Source of the DNA: Caldilineaceae bacterium | GTDB taxonomy: Bacteria; Chloroflexota; Anaerolineae; Caldilineales; Caldilineaceae | Direction: 5' to 3' | Length of the DNA stretch: 64,000 nt | NCBI GenBank assembly: GCA_019637685.1 | Contig: JAHBVF010000030.1 | Location: 1-64,000, forward strand | Part shown: positions 9,530 to 18,279 of the stretch, piece after piece | Position numbering within the stretch: position 1 is the first letter of the stretch | Layout of the letters: each line of letters opens with the position of its first letter | Translations under genes and position numbers: made by a program | Notes under the pieces: generated by a model | The model's database searches: none | Told to the model about the DNA's origin: nothing | What the model saw: only the letters and a program-made list of their open reading frames with translations

Positions 9530-9558
9530 TTGACACGATGCCCGGCCTCTCGTATGAT
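9530..9558 (+). promoter_or_regulatory. Sigma70-type promoter for the PIN toxin-antitoxin pair
   Basis: TTGACA (9530-9535) and TATGAT (9553-9558) are separated by exactly 17 bp. The antitoxin ATG lies about 32 bases past the expected start site. Confidence 0.75.
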
Positions 9559-9596
9559 GGGCTGAGTGTCGTAGTCATATCCTCTGCGAGGCAGAA

Positions 9597-9824
9597 ATGG
9601 AACAGATAACAGTTCTGGTACCGAATCGAGACAAGGCAAATCTCCTCATCGAACTGCTCCATTCACTGGATTTTATAGCTGATATTCAACTGATCAGCAG
9701 GGACGTGAATGGGCGAAATATCGAACCACCGGTAGATGAGAATTTCTTCTCATTGGCAGGTATCTGGGCAGATCGAGACGTTTCTGCTGAGTCCATACGC
9801 AAAGAAGCCTGGCCGGAGCGCTAA
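9597..9824 (+). CDS. Putative antitoxin of a PIN-domain toxin-antitoxin pair
   Basis: This small protein of 75 residues directly precedes a PIN-domain toxin, separated by three bases. No DNA-binding fold is obvious. It ends in a charged helix (SAESIRKEAWPER) of the kind antitoxins use to wrap their toxin. The call rests on gene order, size and the strong promoter; a GAGG precedes the ATG. Family not identified. Confidence 0.7.
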   Translation: MEQITVLVPNRDKANLLIELLHSLDFIADIQLISRDVNGRNIEPPVDENFFSLAGIWADRDVSAESIRKEAWPER

Positions 9825-9827
9825 CGG

Positions 9828-10208
9828 ATGATTCTCTGCGACACAAACATCATCATTGAATTTCTCAAGGGCAATTCTGTGATTGTGGAGCAGCTTCGCG
9901 TCATTGGACAGACGCAGATTGCTGTTAGCGCAATCACCCAGGCCGAACTTCTCTTTGGCGCACGGGATAGGCGAGAGTTGCAGAGCTTGCAAAAGATGCT
10001 ACTCTCCGTTCAGGTCTCACCCGTTACACCAGCCATTTCAGATCGATTCATTCAACTGATTACCAGCTACTCGCTCAGTCACAGACTTGCCATACCAGAC
10101 GCGCTGATCGCTGCTACGGCTATTGAGCAAGGCTGGCAGTTGTACACGCTCAATCTGAAGGATTTCCGGTTTATTGCCAGCCTTAATCTCTATACCCCTG
10201 TTCCATAA
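9828..10208 (+). CDS. VapC-like PIN-domain ribonuclease toxin
   Basis: The 126-residue PIN protein shows the acidic catalytic quartet: Asp5 (LCDTNIII), Glu40 (ITQAELLFGA), Asp91 (IPDALIAA) and Asp112 (LKDFRF). Such toxins cleave tRNA or rRNA when released from the antitoxin encoded just upstream. GGAG lies eight bases before the ATG. The 3' end converges with the enolase-like gene after a 28-bp gap. Confidence 0.9.
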   Translation: MILCDTNIIIEFLKGNSVIVEQLRVIGQTQIAVSAITQAELLFGARDRRELQSLQKMLLSVQVSPVTPAISDRFIQLITSYSLSHRLAIPDALIAATAIEQGWQLYTLNLKDFRFIASLNLYTPVP

Positions 10209-10236
10209 CAGACACCAGTTCTCGGAATCGGGCGTT

Positions 10237-11505
10237 CTACGGCTTGAAGCCCTTGCGCCCCAGGAAGCGTGCCCGGCTGCCCAGCTCCGCTTCGATGGCC
10301 AGGAAGCGGTTGCCCAGCGGCCCCAGCGCCCCTTCCCGCAGGTGACCCGTGCCCAGCCCCACGCAGTAATCGGCGATCAGTTCGCCTTCGCCCCGACTAT
10401 CACAGGGCATCACCCCATAGCCGTTGTCATAGGCCAGTTGCACAGCCTGGAAGGCTTCGGTGATCGTCCCGATCTGATTGACTTTGAGCAGCAGTGTATT
10501 GGCCGCGCCCACGGCAATCCCCTGTTGTAGCCGTTCGGGGTTGGTGGTGAAGAGGTCGTCGCCCACAATCGCCACGCCCAGTTCTTTGGTCAGAATGGCG
10601 TGCCCCTCGTAGTCGATCTCATCCAGCGGGTCTTCGATAATCACAAAGGGATAGTTGGCGACCATCTCCTCGTAGAGGCGCATGAGATCGTCCCGGGTCT
10701 TCGGCTCCGCCGAGAAGAGACCCTCGAAGCGGTCGGTCTCTTTGTTGTAATAGGTCCCCGCGGCCACGTCCACCTGAAAGCCGATGCGCCCCTCATAGCC
10801 GCAGTTGGCAATCGCTTCCACCTGCAAATCCCACAACTGGCGGTCGTGCTGAATCTGTCCCGGTGCGGGCAGTGCCCAGCCTTTGATGCTGTCCACACTG
10901 TACTTCTCGCGCAGCAGGCGGAAGTATTCGTTGGATGTCTCCCAGGCCGCGTGGGAGGCGTCGGCGAAATTGTCGAAGCCGTAGCACATCAGCGCATAGC
11001 TGGGCTTGCCGCCAGAACCAGCGCCGTGGCCGTAACGCCAACTGCCCACAATGGAAATCACACCGGGCACGGGCAGGGTGACCGCGTTGACGCCGCCGAT
11101 GTGCTGGTAGAGGGGAATGCCCAGGCTGGCCGCGCCGGCCTGCAACGCGGCTGCCGAGACGCTGCCCGTGGCATTGCCGCCCAGTTTGGCTTTGGTGGGC
11201 GTGCCGTCCAGGTCGATCATCACCTGATCCACCTCGTGCTGGCGGCTGGCGTCCAGGCCGATGACCGCGGGCGCGATGACATCCACCACATTCTGCACGG
11301 CTTTCAGCACGCCCCGTCCGCCCCACTTCTTGCCGCCGTCATAGGCAAACTGGACTTCGTGGACGCCCACGGAGACACCCGCGGTGACGACTGCCACACC
11401 TTTGGCCCCGTTGGCAGTGGTGACGGTGGCTTCGACGCCGGGGTGGCCCCGGTCGGAAAAAATCTGCCGGGCGCTGACAGAGGTGATGATCGATTCGGCT
11501 GGCAT
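10237..11505 (-). CDS. Divergent enolase-like protein
   Basis: The 422-residue protein has the enolase fold and order of motifs (SARQIFSDRGHPGVEATV near the N-terminus). The three metal ligands seem kept: Asp246 in QVDVAAG, Glu291 in IIEDPLDE and Asp316/317 in VGDDLFTTN. The base lysine is kept in LLLKVNQIG (Lys341). However, GDEGGFAP with the catalytic Glu, the INGGEHA...QEFM region, the SHRSGETED loop (here CDSRGEGE) and the late Lys (GHLREGAL) are all replaced. It is therefore probably not a housekeeping enolase. The frame extends to 11565, but MPAES at 11505 matches the family start. It follows the glycerate-kinase-like gene by 31 bp. Confidence 0.82.
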   Translation of the reverse strand: MPAESIITSVSARQIFSDRGHPGVEATVTTANGAKGVAVVTAGVSVGVHEVQFAYDGGKKWGGRGVLKAVQNVVDVIAPAVIGLDASRQHEVDQVMIDLDGTPTKAKLGGNATGSVSAAALQAGAASLGIPLYQHIGGVNAVTLPVPGVISIVGSWRYGHGAGSGGKPSYALMCYGFDNFADASHAAWETSNEYFRLLREKYSVDSIKGWALPAPGQIQHDRQLWDLQVEAIANCGYEGRIGFQVDVAAGTYYNKETDRFEGLFSAEPKTRDDLMRLYEEMVANYPFVIIEDPLDEIDYEGHAILTKELGVAIVGDDLFTTNPERLQQGIAVGAANTLLLKVNQIGTITEAFQAVQLAYDNGYGVMPCDSRGEGELIADYCVGLGTGHLREGALGPLGNRFLAIEAELGSRARFLGRKGFKP

Positions 11506-11536
11506 AGGCGAAAATTCCTTTCGATGTGAGGAAAGT

Positions 11537-13000
11537 TTAGGAGCGGTCCAGAACCAGTGTAACACTCAAATCGGCGAAGCTCAGATTGGGTGTGGCGACA
11601 ATCCCATCGCCCAGCGCGTGGAGCGGGGGCGAGACGTTATGTCGCTTCAATTCGTCAAAGAGATCGATACCCAGCTCCTCGGCCCGCTGGCCGGTGGAAT
11701 AGTCCACAATGCCGCCGGTGAATACGGGCACGTCCTCGTAGCCGTCGATAAACTGGTGACCCGGCCCGTCGGTCCCATCCGAATCCACCGACCCCATCAC
11801 CACCTGGCGGGTCTCGCCCAGTTGCAGGGCCGCCGAGACCGCGTACTCCTGGTTGCGCCCGCCCATGCCTTTGGCATCGCCGACTGTCACCAGCAGTTCG
11901 TTGCGGCCAAAGAGCGCGCAGGGCGGCTGAAAGGGTTCGCCGTCCAACTCTGAATGTTTGGCCAGATTGGCGATCACTTTGCCCACCTGGGCGGCCTCGG
12001 CCAGCATATCGTAGTTGTTGTAGAGCAGATGGGTGCGGAAGCCCAGTGCCTCGGCTTTGGCCCTGGCCGCGGGCAACATCCCCAGATGTTCGGGCATAAT
12101 ACAAAAGGCCCGGGCATTCATCGCCTCGTACTCGTCGTGGCGCAGGGTCTCCTGGGCCGGGTCCGCGGCCAGCAGAAAGTCCTTCACCGACTGGGGCGCG
12201 TCGTCCCAAGAATCCCACTTTTTCAGATTGCGCACGGCGTCGGCGTAGGATTGGGTGTCGGGCAGGACGTGCAGCCAGCGGTTGAGGTCGTGGTACATCA
12301 GGTCGCGATAGGTGCGGCTGAGTTGGCCCAGCAGGTGGATACAGCGGGCCGGGCGCAGGTGGCGGGAGATTTTGCCTCCTTTCATCTGGTCCAGGTGGTT
12401 GCGGATGGGGATCAGATCAACCGTCGGGCCGCCCTTCTCGATCTGAAAGAGATAGACCAGTCGCTGCACATCGGCCAGGCTGACCCCCTCCACCGGCAGG
12501 GTGAGCAGAGCAGAGACGCCGTTGCCCAGCGCGGTGAAGACCAGATCGTCGGCCCGCAGGTCGGCGCAGAGTTCGAGAATGCGGCGGCAACCCTCCACAC
12601 AGCCCTCGTCCGGGACCGGATGCGCGCCGAAAGTGATCTCCACACGGGAGAGAATGTTGGGGCTGCCGTGCTTTTCGATGAGATGGCCGCCGGTCAGCCG
12701 ATCCCCCAGAATTTCTTCCAGGGCCAGGGCCGTGTACTGGACGCCTTTGCCCGCGCCCACCACAAAAATCCGCCCCACCTGGCGCAGATCGATCACTTCG
12801 TCGCCGCTGCGCGGGTCCCCCGTCGGCTCAAAGTGTGGCGAGCCAATCGTCAGGATATCCCCCTCCCGCCGCACCAGCCGCCGCACATTGCGGCCCGGAT
12901 CGCAGGCATCCAGCCCCGCGCCCAGAATCTCCACCAGTGCCTTGCGCCCGGCTATGTGGCCGTGATTTGTCAGCATATCCGCGTTTTGAATTCGGCCCAT
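11537..13000 (-). CDS. MOFRL-type glycerate 2-kinase-like protein
   Basis: The 487-residue protein resembles GckA/TtuD glycerate kinases: VGAGKGVQYTA near the N-terminus, LGNGVSALLTLPVEGVSL in place of the usual GGGSALL motif, IRNHLDQMKGGKIS, and a C-terminal MOFRL domain with GDAKGMGGRNQEYAVSAAL and VDSDGTDGPG. The family phosphorylates D-glycerate to 2-phosphoglycerate in the cytoplasm. The standard SDV..GD..ASGPT.PD region is replaced by a different sequence (LSRTYRDLMYHDLNRW), so the substrate may differ. It is upstream of, and probably co-transcribed with, the enolase-like gene. Confidence 0.82.
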   Translation of the reverse strand: MGRIQNADMLTNHGHIAGRKALVEILGAGLDACDPGRNVRRLVRREGDILTIGSPHFEPTGDPRSGDEVIDLRQVGRIFVVGAGKGVQYTALALEEILGDRLTGGHLIEKHGSPNILSRVEITFGAHPVPDEGCVEGCRRILELCADLRADDLVFTALGNGVSALLTLPVEGVSLADVQRLVYLFQIEKGGPTVDLIPIRNHLDQMKGGKISRHLRPARCIHLLGQLSRTYRDLMYHDLNRWLHVLPDTQSYADAVRNLKKWDSWDDAPQSVKDFLLAADPAQETLRHDEYEAMNARAFCIMPEHLGMLPAARAKAEALGFRTHLLYNNYDMLAEAAQVGKVIANLAKHSELDGEPFQPPCALFGRNELLVTVGDAKGMGGRNQEYAVSAALQLGETRQVVMGSVDSDGTDGPGHQFIDGYEDVPVFTGGIVDYSTGQRAEELGIDLFDELKRHNVSPPLHALGDGIVATPNLSFADLSVTLVLDRS

Positions 13001-13017
13001 TTGTCGTTCCCAAAGCG

Positions 13018-13084
13018 GTAGGTGCGGTTTCTAACCGCACAGGATAGGACATTCCAAGATTGTGCGGTTAGAAACCGCACCTAC
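13018..13084. repeat. Palindromic repeat with 23-bp perfect arms
   Basis: The arms start GTAGGTGCGGTTTCTAACCG and are perfect inverses across a 21-bp centre; each arm contains its own small palindrome (GCGGTTTCTAACCGC). The right arm overlaps the end of the aldo/keto reductase gene and supplies its TAG stop (13081-13083). Confidence 0.85.
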
Positions 13085-14040
13085 TTCCACGCTGATGCTG
13101 CATCCAGCGCGGCCATCTGTTCTTCACTCAAACCCACCGACAGCGCGGCCAGACTGCCCGCCAACTGCTTTGGCGAATTGGCCCCGATAATCGGCGCGGT
13201 GACCGATGGCTGTTCCAGCAGCCAGGCCAGGGAGACGGCCAAGGGGGTGCTGTCCGTTTCTGTTGCCACTGCCCGCACCGCGTCCAGGGCCTTCCACCCG
13301 GCCTCGTTGAAGTAACGGTTTTTGATGCCGTCGGCCCGGGCCGAATCGGTCTGCCCCTCCCGGCTGTATTTGCCTGTCAAGAAGCCACCGGCCAGGGGGC
13401 TGTAGGGGATGACGGCGATGTCGTATTCCTCGCAGACATCGGCCAGTTCCCGCTCAAACTCGGCCCGGTTGACCAGATTGTAGTGGGGTTGCAGGCTGTC
13501 AAAACGGGCGGTCCCGGCACTGTCGCTGGCCCACAGCGCCTGCATCAGTTGCCAGGCTTTGTAGTTGCTGCACCCGATGTAGCGCACTTTGCCCTGCTGC
13601 ATCAGCCGGTCCATCGCTTCCAGCGTCTCGTCAATCGGCGTCTCCGCGTCGGGCGAATGGGTCTGGTAGAGGTCGATATAGTCGGTCTGCAACCGGCGCA
13701 GGGACGCGTCGCAGGCGTCGATGAGATGTTTGCGGGAGAGGCCCTGGTCGTTGGGACCCGGGCCCATCGGTCCGCGGGCTTTGGTGGCGACAACAATCTG
13801 CTGACGGTTGCCCCGCGCGGCCAGCCAGCGCCCGATGACTTCCTCGCTCACACCGCCGTCGTTGCCCTCCACCCAGCGGCTGTAGATGTCGGCAGTGTCG
13901 AGAAAATTACCGCCCGCCTCGACAAAGGCGTCCATCACCGCAAAGCTGGCAGCTTCGTCGGCGGTCCAGCCCCACTGCATTGTGCCCAGACAGAGGGGGG
14001 ATACTTTCAGGCCGGTGCGGCCCAGTTTTTGGTAGTTCAT
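13081..14040 (-). CDS. Aldo/keto reductase (YghZ/Tas-like)
   Basis: This 319-residue NADPH-dependent oxidoreductase has the AKR barrel. Catalytic residues are visible as [11 protein letters not shown] (Asp, Tyr), [11 protein letters not shown] (Lys) and LYQTHSPD (His). The cofactor end reads [13 protein letters not shown]. It lies upstream of the glycerate-kinase-like gene on the same strand with only the palindromic repeat between, so it may be part of the same unit. The stop codon is supplied by that repeat. Substrate unknown. Confidence 0.9.
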   Translation of the reverse strand: MNYQKLGRTGLKVSPLCLGTMQWGWTADEAASFAVMDAFVEAGGNFLDTADIYSRWVEGNDGGVSEEVIGRWLAARGNRQQIVVATKARGPMGPGPNDQGLSRKHLIDACDASLRRLQTDYIDLYQTHSPDAETPIDETLEAMDRLMQQGKVRYIGCSNYKAWQLMQALWASDSAGTARFDSLQPHYNLVNRAEFERELADVCEEYDIAVIPYSPLAGGFLTGKYSREGQTDSARADGIKNRYFNEAGWKALDAVRAVATETDSTPLAVSLAWLLEQPSVTAPIIGANSPKQLAGSLAALSVGLSEEQMAALDAASAWK

Positions 14041-14056
14041 TGGGGGTTTCCTTTCC

Positions 14057-14090
14057 AGAAGTTCGACTTTTCAGAAAAAGTCGAACTTCT
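14057..14090. repeat. 34-bp palindromic element (AGAAGTTCGACTTTT family), intergenic copy
   Basis: Arms AGAAGTTCGACTTTT and AAAGTCGAACTTCT form a near-perfect hairpin between the OsmC gene and the aldo/keto reductase gene. It differs at one base from the copy at 59076-59109 inside the EndoQ-UvrD gene. Here it may act as a terminator for osmC. Confidence 0.85.
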
Positions 14091-14091
14091 A

Positions 14092-14604
14092 TTATGTCCT
14101 TGTCACTTCCATCGGGCTGCGCAATGTATTGAGGACCGCGCAGGTCTGCTCGACAGTGGCGTGCAGTCGGTCAATTGTCGCGGCATCTGCGGGGGAGCCG
14201 ACGGTCGGTTTGTAGGCCAGCCGTTCCAGCCGGATCGGCCCGTCGTAGGGAAGGCCGACGACACCGGTCATGTCCAGCCCGCCAGTGATCTCCACTTCCA
14301 CACTGTCCAGGGGAATCTCCAGGAGTGTGGCCTGCAAGAGATATGTGTGTACCAGACAGCTCGCCAACGCGCCCAGGAGCATCTCCGGGGAGCTGGGGCC
14401 GAGGGAATGGCCCGCCAGCCCCGGCGCGGAGTCGCTGATGATAATGTACTGGCCCATCTGCACAGGCCGCACGCCCGTAATCCCCGCGGCGTGGGAGGTG
14501 GCTTTCAGCGCCACAAAAGCAGCCTCTGGATTGGCCGTCAAATCTTCCCGGCGCTGGGCCAGCACTTTCGCTTTGCGTTCGATGTAACTGTCGAGAATTG
14601 CCAT
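14092..14604 (-). CDS. OsmC family peroxiredoxin-like protein
   Basis: The 170-residue protein matches the OsmC/YhfA fold: substrate loop around ALASCLVHTYLLQATLLEI with one cysteine, and a second cysteine in VEQTCAVLNTLRSP. The pair would reduce organic hydroperoxides. The start at 14604 has AAGGA upstream; the longer frame to 14676 overlaps selB and is unlikely. The gene follows selB closely on the same strand, 52 bases past its stop. Confidence 0.85.
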   Translation of the reverse strand: MAILDSYIERKAKVLAQRREDLTANPEAAFVALKATSHAAGITGVRPVQMGQYIIISDSAPGLAGHSLGPSSPEMLLGALASCLVHTYLLQATLLEIPLDSVEVEITGGLDMTGVVGLPYDGPIRLERLAYKPTVGSPADAATIDRLHATVEQTCAVLNTLRSPMEVTRT

Positions 14605-14656
14605 AAATTTTCCTTTTCCAGAGTGAGTTGCCGTCTGCGGTCCGCGGTCTGCCTTT

Positions 14657-16579
14657 CTATCGCAGCACCCGTTCATCCCCCACCCGCCGGGTCATACGCC
14701 GGGCGTCCATCTCTTCCAGCAGGGCCTGGGCATATTTGCGGCTGGTGTCGAAGAGGTCGCGGGTCTGGGCCAGGGTGACAGAGCCGTTCTCCTGGGCAAA
14801 GGCGGCGATGCGCTCGATGGCTGTGTCAAAATCATCCGGACGGAAATAGACGCCGCCGGAGATACGCAGAAGCAGATTCTGCTCCACCAGCGCTTCCAGG
14901 AGTTCCTCGTCGTTGCCCAGCAGGGCCAGGGTGTCGCCCGCGTTGGGCGGGGAAAAGGGCGCGGCGGCATAGGCAGCCAGTGTGCGTTCCATCGCCTGGG
15001 ATTGTTGTTCGCTGTAGTGAATCTGATGTCCGGCCAGCCAGAGAACCCCGTCGTTGGCCTGAATCAGACCCGCGGTCACCGCCTGCTCCACCCAATCGTT
15101 GAAGGCGCGCAGGGGCAATTCCCCCGCGGCTGTATTCCCCCCCTTCACCCGCAGACGGCTGCGCACTTCGCCCCGGGCCATGCCCTGACGCAGGGGGTGG
15201 GCTGTGTGATAGACGGCCAGCAGCGCGGCCAGATTGTCCAGCAGGCTGGCGTGGGTGGTGTGTGCCAGGAGTAGCCGCCCGTTGTCCAGACGGGTGATCA
15301 GCCCGGCGGCTTCCAGCCCGGCCAGCGCTTCCTGCCCCGGCTCTGTGCCCAGCCCGCTCTGGCCGATGAGGTCGGGCACAGAAAGCAGAGGCGCACGTTC
15401 CAGGGTTTGCAGCAGAATTTCGTCGGGCGCGCCCGCGGCCAGGGTTGTCAGCCGTTCGATGGCTGTGGGGTCCATGCGGCGGTAGCGGCGGCGGGGATGC
15501 GGGTCCAGCACTTCGCCGCCGCCGAGGGTGGCGCTGGGCGAGGGCTGGCGCAAAATGTAGCGATCCCCCGCGGCTACCAGCACAGGCCGGCCCAGACGCA
15601 GTTGCAGCCAGCCATCCGCGCCGGGGGAGAATTCTTCTACGCCCAACAGCCGCACGTGCGCGGGTGTCTCGGATGCGCCGCTGAAGAAGTCTACTTGCAA
15701 ATTGTGGACGAGCGGTTTGGGCGCGTCGGGCAGCAGGCGAAAGGAGACATCCAGCAGTTTGGTGGCTCGCAGGGTTCCCGGCTTCACCACCACCTGCCCC
15801 CGCTGGATTTCGTCCACAGCCACGCCGCTGAGGTTGATGGCGGCCCGGCTGCCCGGTGCGGACCGCTGGATGGCGGTGTTGTGGCTCTGGATGCCGCGGA
15901 TGCGTCCACCGGGGCCGTCGGGCAATATCTCCACCGGATCGCCCACCGCAAAATGGCCGTCGCTGAGTGTGCCGGTGACGATTGTGCCAAAGCCGGGGAT
16001 GCTGAAGATGCGGTCGATGGGCAGACGGGGACGCGCCCGATCCCGGCGGGGCGGCAATTCTCCCAGCAGACCGGCCAGGGCAGCGCGCAGATCGTCCAGC
16101 CCTGCGCCTGTGTGGGCGCTGACACGCACGATCGGCGCGTTCGCCAGCCGGGTCGTTTCCAGCAGTTCGTGGACTTCCAGTTCCACCAGTTCCAGCCACT
16201 CCGGGTCGTCGATCAGGTCAGCTTTGGTCAGGGCTACCAGCCCGGTGGGGACGGCCATCAGGTCGAGGATCGCCAGATGCTCCCTCGTCTGGGGCATCAC
16301 CCCTTCGTCCGCGGCGATGACGAGCACAGCCGCGTCCACACTGCCCACGCCCGCCAGCATATTTTTGATGAAGTCGATGTGGCCGGGCACATCCACAATA
16401 CCGATAGATTCGGGGGTTTCCTGTCCGGGGAGAGGAAGCTCGATCCAGGCGAAGCCCAGATCAATTGTCAGGCCCCGGGTCTTTTCCTCGGCCAGCCTGT
16501 CCGGGTTGATACCGCTGAGGGCCTGGACGAGGGAGGATTTGCCGTGATCCACGTGGCCGGCGGTGGCGATGACTCGCAT
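14657..16579 (-). CDS. selB: Selenocysteine-specific translation elongation factor SelB
   Basis: The 640-residue GTPase would deliver Sec-tRNA to the ribosome at UGA codons that carry a SECIS element. G-domain motifs are clear: GHVDHGKSS (P-loop), DVPGH (switch II), TKAD and a downstream SAHTG. Domains II and III follow (FSIPGFGTIVTGTL), and the C-terminal half has winged-helix repeats that bind SECIS. Length matches SelB and rules out EF-Tu. No selA, selD or tRNA-Sec gene is seen here. Confidence 0.95.
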   Translation of the reverse strand: MRVIATAGHVDHGKSSLVQALSGINPDRLAEEKTRGLTIDLGFAWIELPLPGQETPESIGIVDVPGHIDFIKNMLAGVGSVDAAVLVIAADEGVMPQTREHLAILDLMAVPTGLVALTKADLIDDPEWLELVELEVHELLETTRLANAPIVRVSAHTGAGLDDLRAALAGLLGELPPRRDRARPRLPIDRIFSIPGFGTIVTGTLSDGHFAVGDPVEILPDGPGGRIRGIQSHNTAIQRSAPGSRAAINLSGVAVDEIQRGQVVVKPGTLRATKLLDVSFRLLPDAPKPLVHNLQVDFFSGASETPAHVRLLGVEEFSPGADGWLQLRLGRPVLVAAGDRYILRQPSPSATLGGGEVLDPHPRRRYRRMDPTAIERLTTLAAGAPDEILLQTLERAPLLSVPDLIGQSGLGTEPGQEALAGLEAAGLITRLDNGRLLLAHTTHASLLDNLAALLAVYHTAHPLRQGMARGEVRSRLRVKGGNTAAGELPLRAFNDWVEQAVTAGLIQANDGVLWLAGHQIHYSEQQSQAMERTLAAYAAAPFSPPNAGDTLALLGNDEELLEALVEQNLLLRISGGVYFRPDDFDTAIERIAAFAQENGSVTLAQTRDLFDTSRKYAQALLEEMDARRMTRRVGDERVLR

Positions 16580-16588
16580 GGGTGGGGG

Positions 16589-17890
16589 TTAGCGCTCCGC
16601 GGGGGGCGCGCCAGTGACGATACCTGCTGTGCGCCGGGTATTGTTCTGGCTGGCGTACAGTTCGGCATTCCGCCGCTGCTTCTGCCATTCGTCTTCCATT
16701 GTTTTCATCTGTTCGTCCCGTTCGCGCAGGGCCTCTTGCAGACCCTCCAGCCAATCCTGGGCCGCGCTGAGGGAGCGAGCGCCGTAGCTTTCCTGCAATT
16801 TCCAAAGTTGCCGAATCAGTTCTTCGTGTACTTTTATGTCGTGCAAAATCGGGGGGAACGGTTCCTGGAACTCTTTGTTGATCTTTTCCTGCTCCCGCCA
16901 CAGATGTTCCTGGCGCAGGTCCTCCTTGCGCCGCAATTTTTCGTAATCCTCCCGGAATTCGTCCATCTCTCGGCGGATACGCTCTTCGGCCAGCCGTTGC
17001 AATTCTGCTACTTGGGCCTGATCCCGGCGTATGACCTGCTGGAAGTCGTTGATGGTCTGCACAGCCCGGCGGGCCACTTCGATCTGCTGGCCAAAGCCCT
17101 GGACCTGCTCCTGGCCTTTGGCCACCAATGAGCGCTGATCGTCGATAATCTCCTGCCAGCGATTGAGCACAGACAGGCGTTCCACCGTCTCGATGCGGAT
17201 ACGCTCCATAAACGTCTGCTGTTCTTCCCGGATTTGGGTAAAGACGGGCCGCCACTTTTCGGTTTCGGTAGCCAGACGCCGGGTCGCTTCCTCCACCACA
17301 GCAATCCGCCCCACCACCGCTTCGCTGCGCTTGAAAAGCTCAACCGTTTCCTGTTGCAACTGGGCCACCCGCTTGGAATCGCCCGATCGCTGTTCGGCCA
17401 GGAAAGGAATCTGCCGGGTACGATCTTCAATTTCCTTGGCCAGTATATTGACCTGGTTGCGCCCGGTCATAATCATTTCAATCAGCCGATCTTCTTCGGC
17501 TTTGCGCACCTGCACCGACTCTTCCACCCTGCCGATGCGGGGCAATTCCCGCCGCACTTCGCCGATCTCCCGGGTCAAGGCTTCCCGATCGCCCAGACGT
17601 GCCCGTTCGATTTCGCGCACAGCCTGGGCACGCACCTCTTCTTCCCGGCTGACCAGCAGGGCAAATTCAGTCTTCACATTCTGAATCTGCTGCTCCAATT
17701 GGGTAAAACGCCCCAACTGCGCGTGGGTCCCGGCCAGACGCCCTTCCAAATCCTGGATGCGCCGAGCCTGTTCCACAATATCGGCTGTCTGGCCCTCTAC
17801 CTGCTGCTGCAAACGGGCTATCTCAGCCCGATCGCGGCGATGCTCTTCGTCTAGCCAATTGACCATTTGGGCCAGTTGCGCAATATCCAT
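16589..17890 (-). CDS. Coiled-coil protein of unknown function
   Basis: This protein of 433 residues is almost entirely predicted coiled coil, rich in Glu, Arg and Gln heptads (for example RDRAEIARLQQQVEGQTADI). There is no signal peptide, membrane segment or enzymatic motif, so it is probably a cytoplasmic structural or scaffolding protein. The frame runs up to 18073, but the first plausible ATG with AGGA is at 17890, where the coil begins. It lies 9 bp upstream of selB and may be co-transcribed. I do not recognise a family. Confidence 0.8.
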   Translation of the reverse strand: MDIAQLAQMVNWLDEEHRRDRAEIARLQQQVEGQTADIVEQARRIQDLEGRLAGTHAQLGRFTQLEQQIQNVKTEFALLVSREEEVRAQAVREIERARLGDREALTREIGEVRRELPRIGRVEESVQVRKAEEDRLIEMIMTGRNQVNILAKEIEDRTRQIPFLAEQRSGDSKRVAQLQQETVELFKRSEAVVGRIAVVEEATRRLATETEKWRPVFTQIREEQQTFMERIRIETVERLSVLNRWQEIIDDQRSLVAKGQEQVQGFGQQIEVARRAVQTINDFQQVIRRDQAQVAELQRLAEERIRREMDEFREDYEKLRRKEDLRQEHLWREQEKINKEFQEPFPPILHDIKVHEELIRQLWKLQESYGARSLSAAQDWLEGLQEALRERDEQMKTMEDEWQKQRRNAELYASQNNTRRTAGIVTGAPPAER

Positions 17891-18279
17891 GCCGGGTCCT
17901 GTTCCGCCTATTGATGCTGTATCTGTGCCAATGAACGCATCGTCGATTATACCATTTGTAGCAACTCCCCCCAAACAGGTCCGCTGTCCGGCAGGGGGAG
18001 TTGCCGACAGTGCGATCCCGGCCTCTCTGCCCAGACGATTGACCAGAAAATTGAGCGGTTGCCACCTCTGCACTGGTTCGGAAACAGCGATTCAGGCCGA
18101 TAATTTGACCATCCGTGCGCGGGCTGATACAATATCGCCGACAGTCTTCACAGTCTTCCATCGATTTGTGGCCGTCCCTGACTATCACATTCTGAACCAG
18201 CAGCACATTCTGAACCAGCAAATTCTGGTCAGCAGAACCTTTGACGTTGCAGTGCGCCCCTATCACCCATCGGTGACAT
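17891..18279. other. 389-bp intergenic region between divergent genes
   Basis: It separates the coiled-coil gene (minus) from the glycosyltransferases (plus). It holds a clear plus-strand promoter at 18105-18133 and a direct repeat (CACATTCTGAACCAG twice, 18188-18220) in the expected 5' leader. I see no gene in it. Confidence 0.7.
18105..18133 (+). promoter_or_regulatory. Sigma70-type promoter for the glycosyltransferase pair
   Basis: TTGACC (18105-18110) and TACAAT (18128-18133) are separated by 17 bp. A leader of about 140 bases would precede the first glycosyltransferase ATG. Confidence 0.65.

Noticed and set aside
15407-17131. 574-codon plus-strand open frame over selB
   Set aside because: It is antisense to SelB and the coiled-coil gene, with shadow-type composition.
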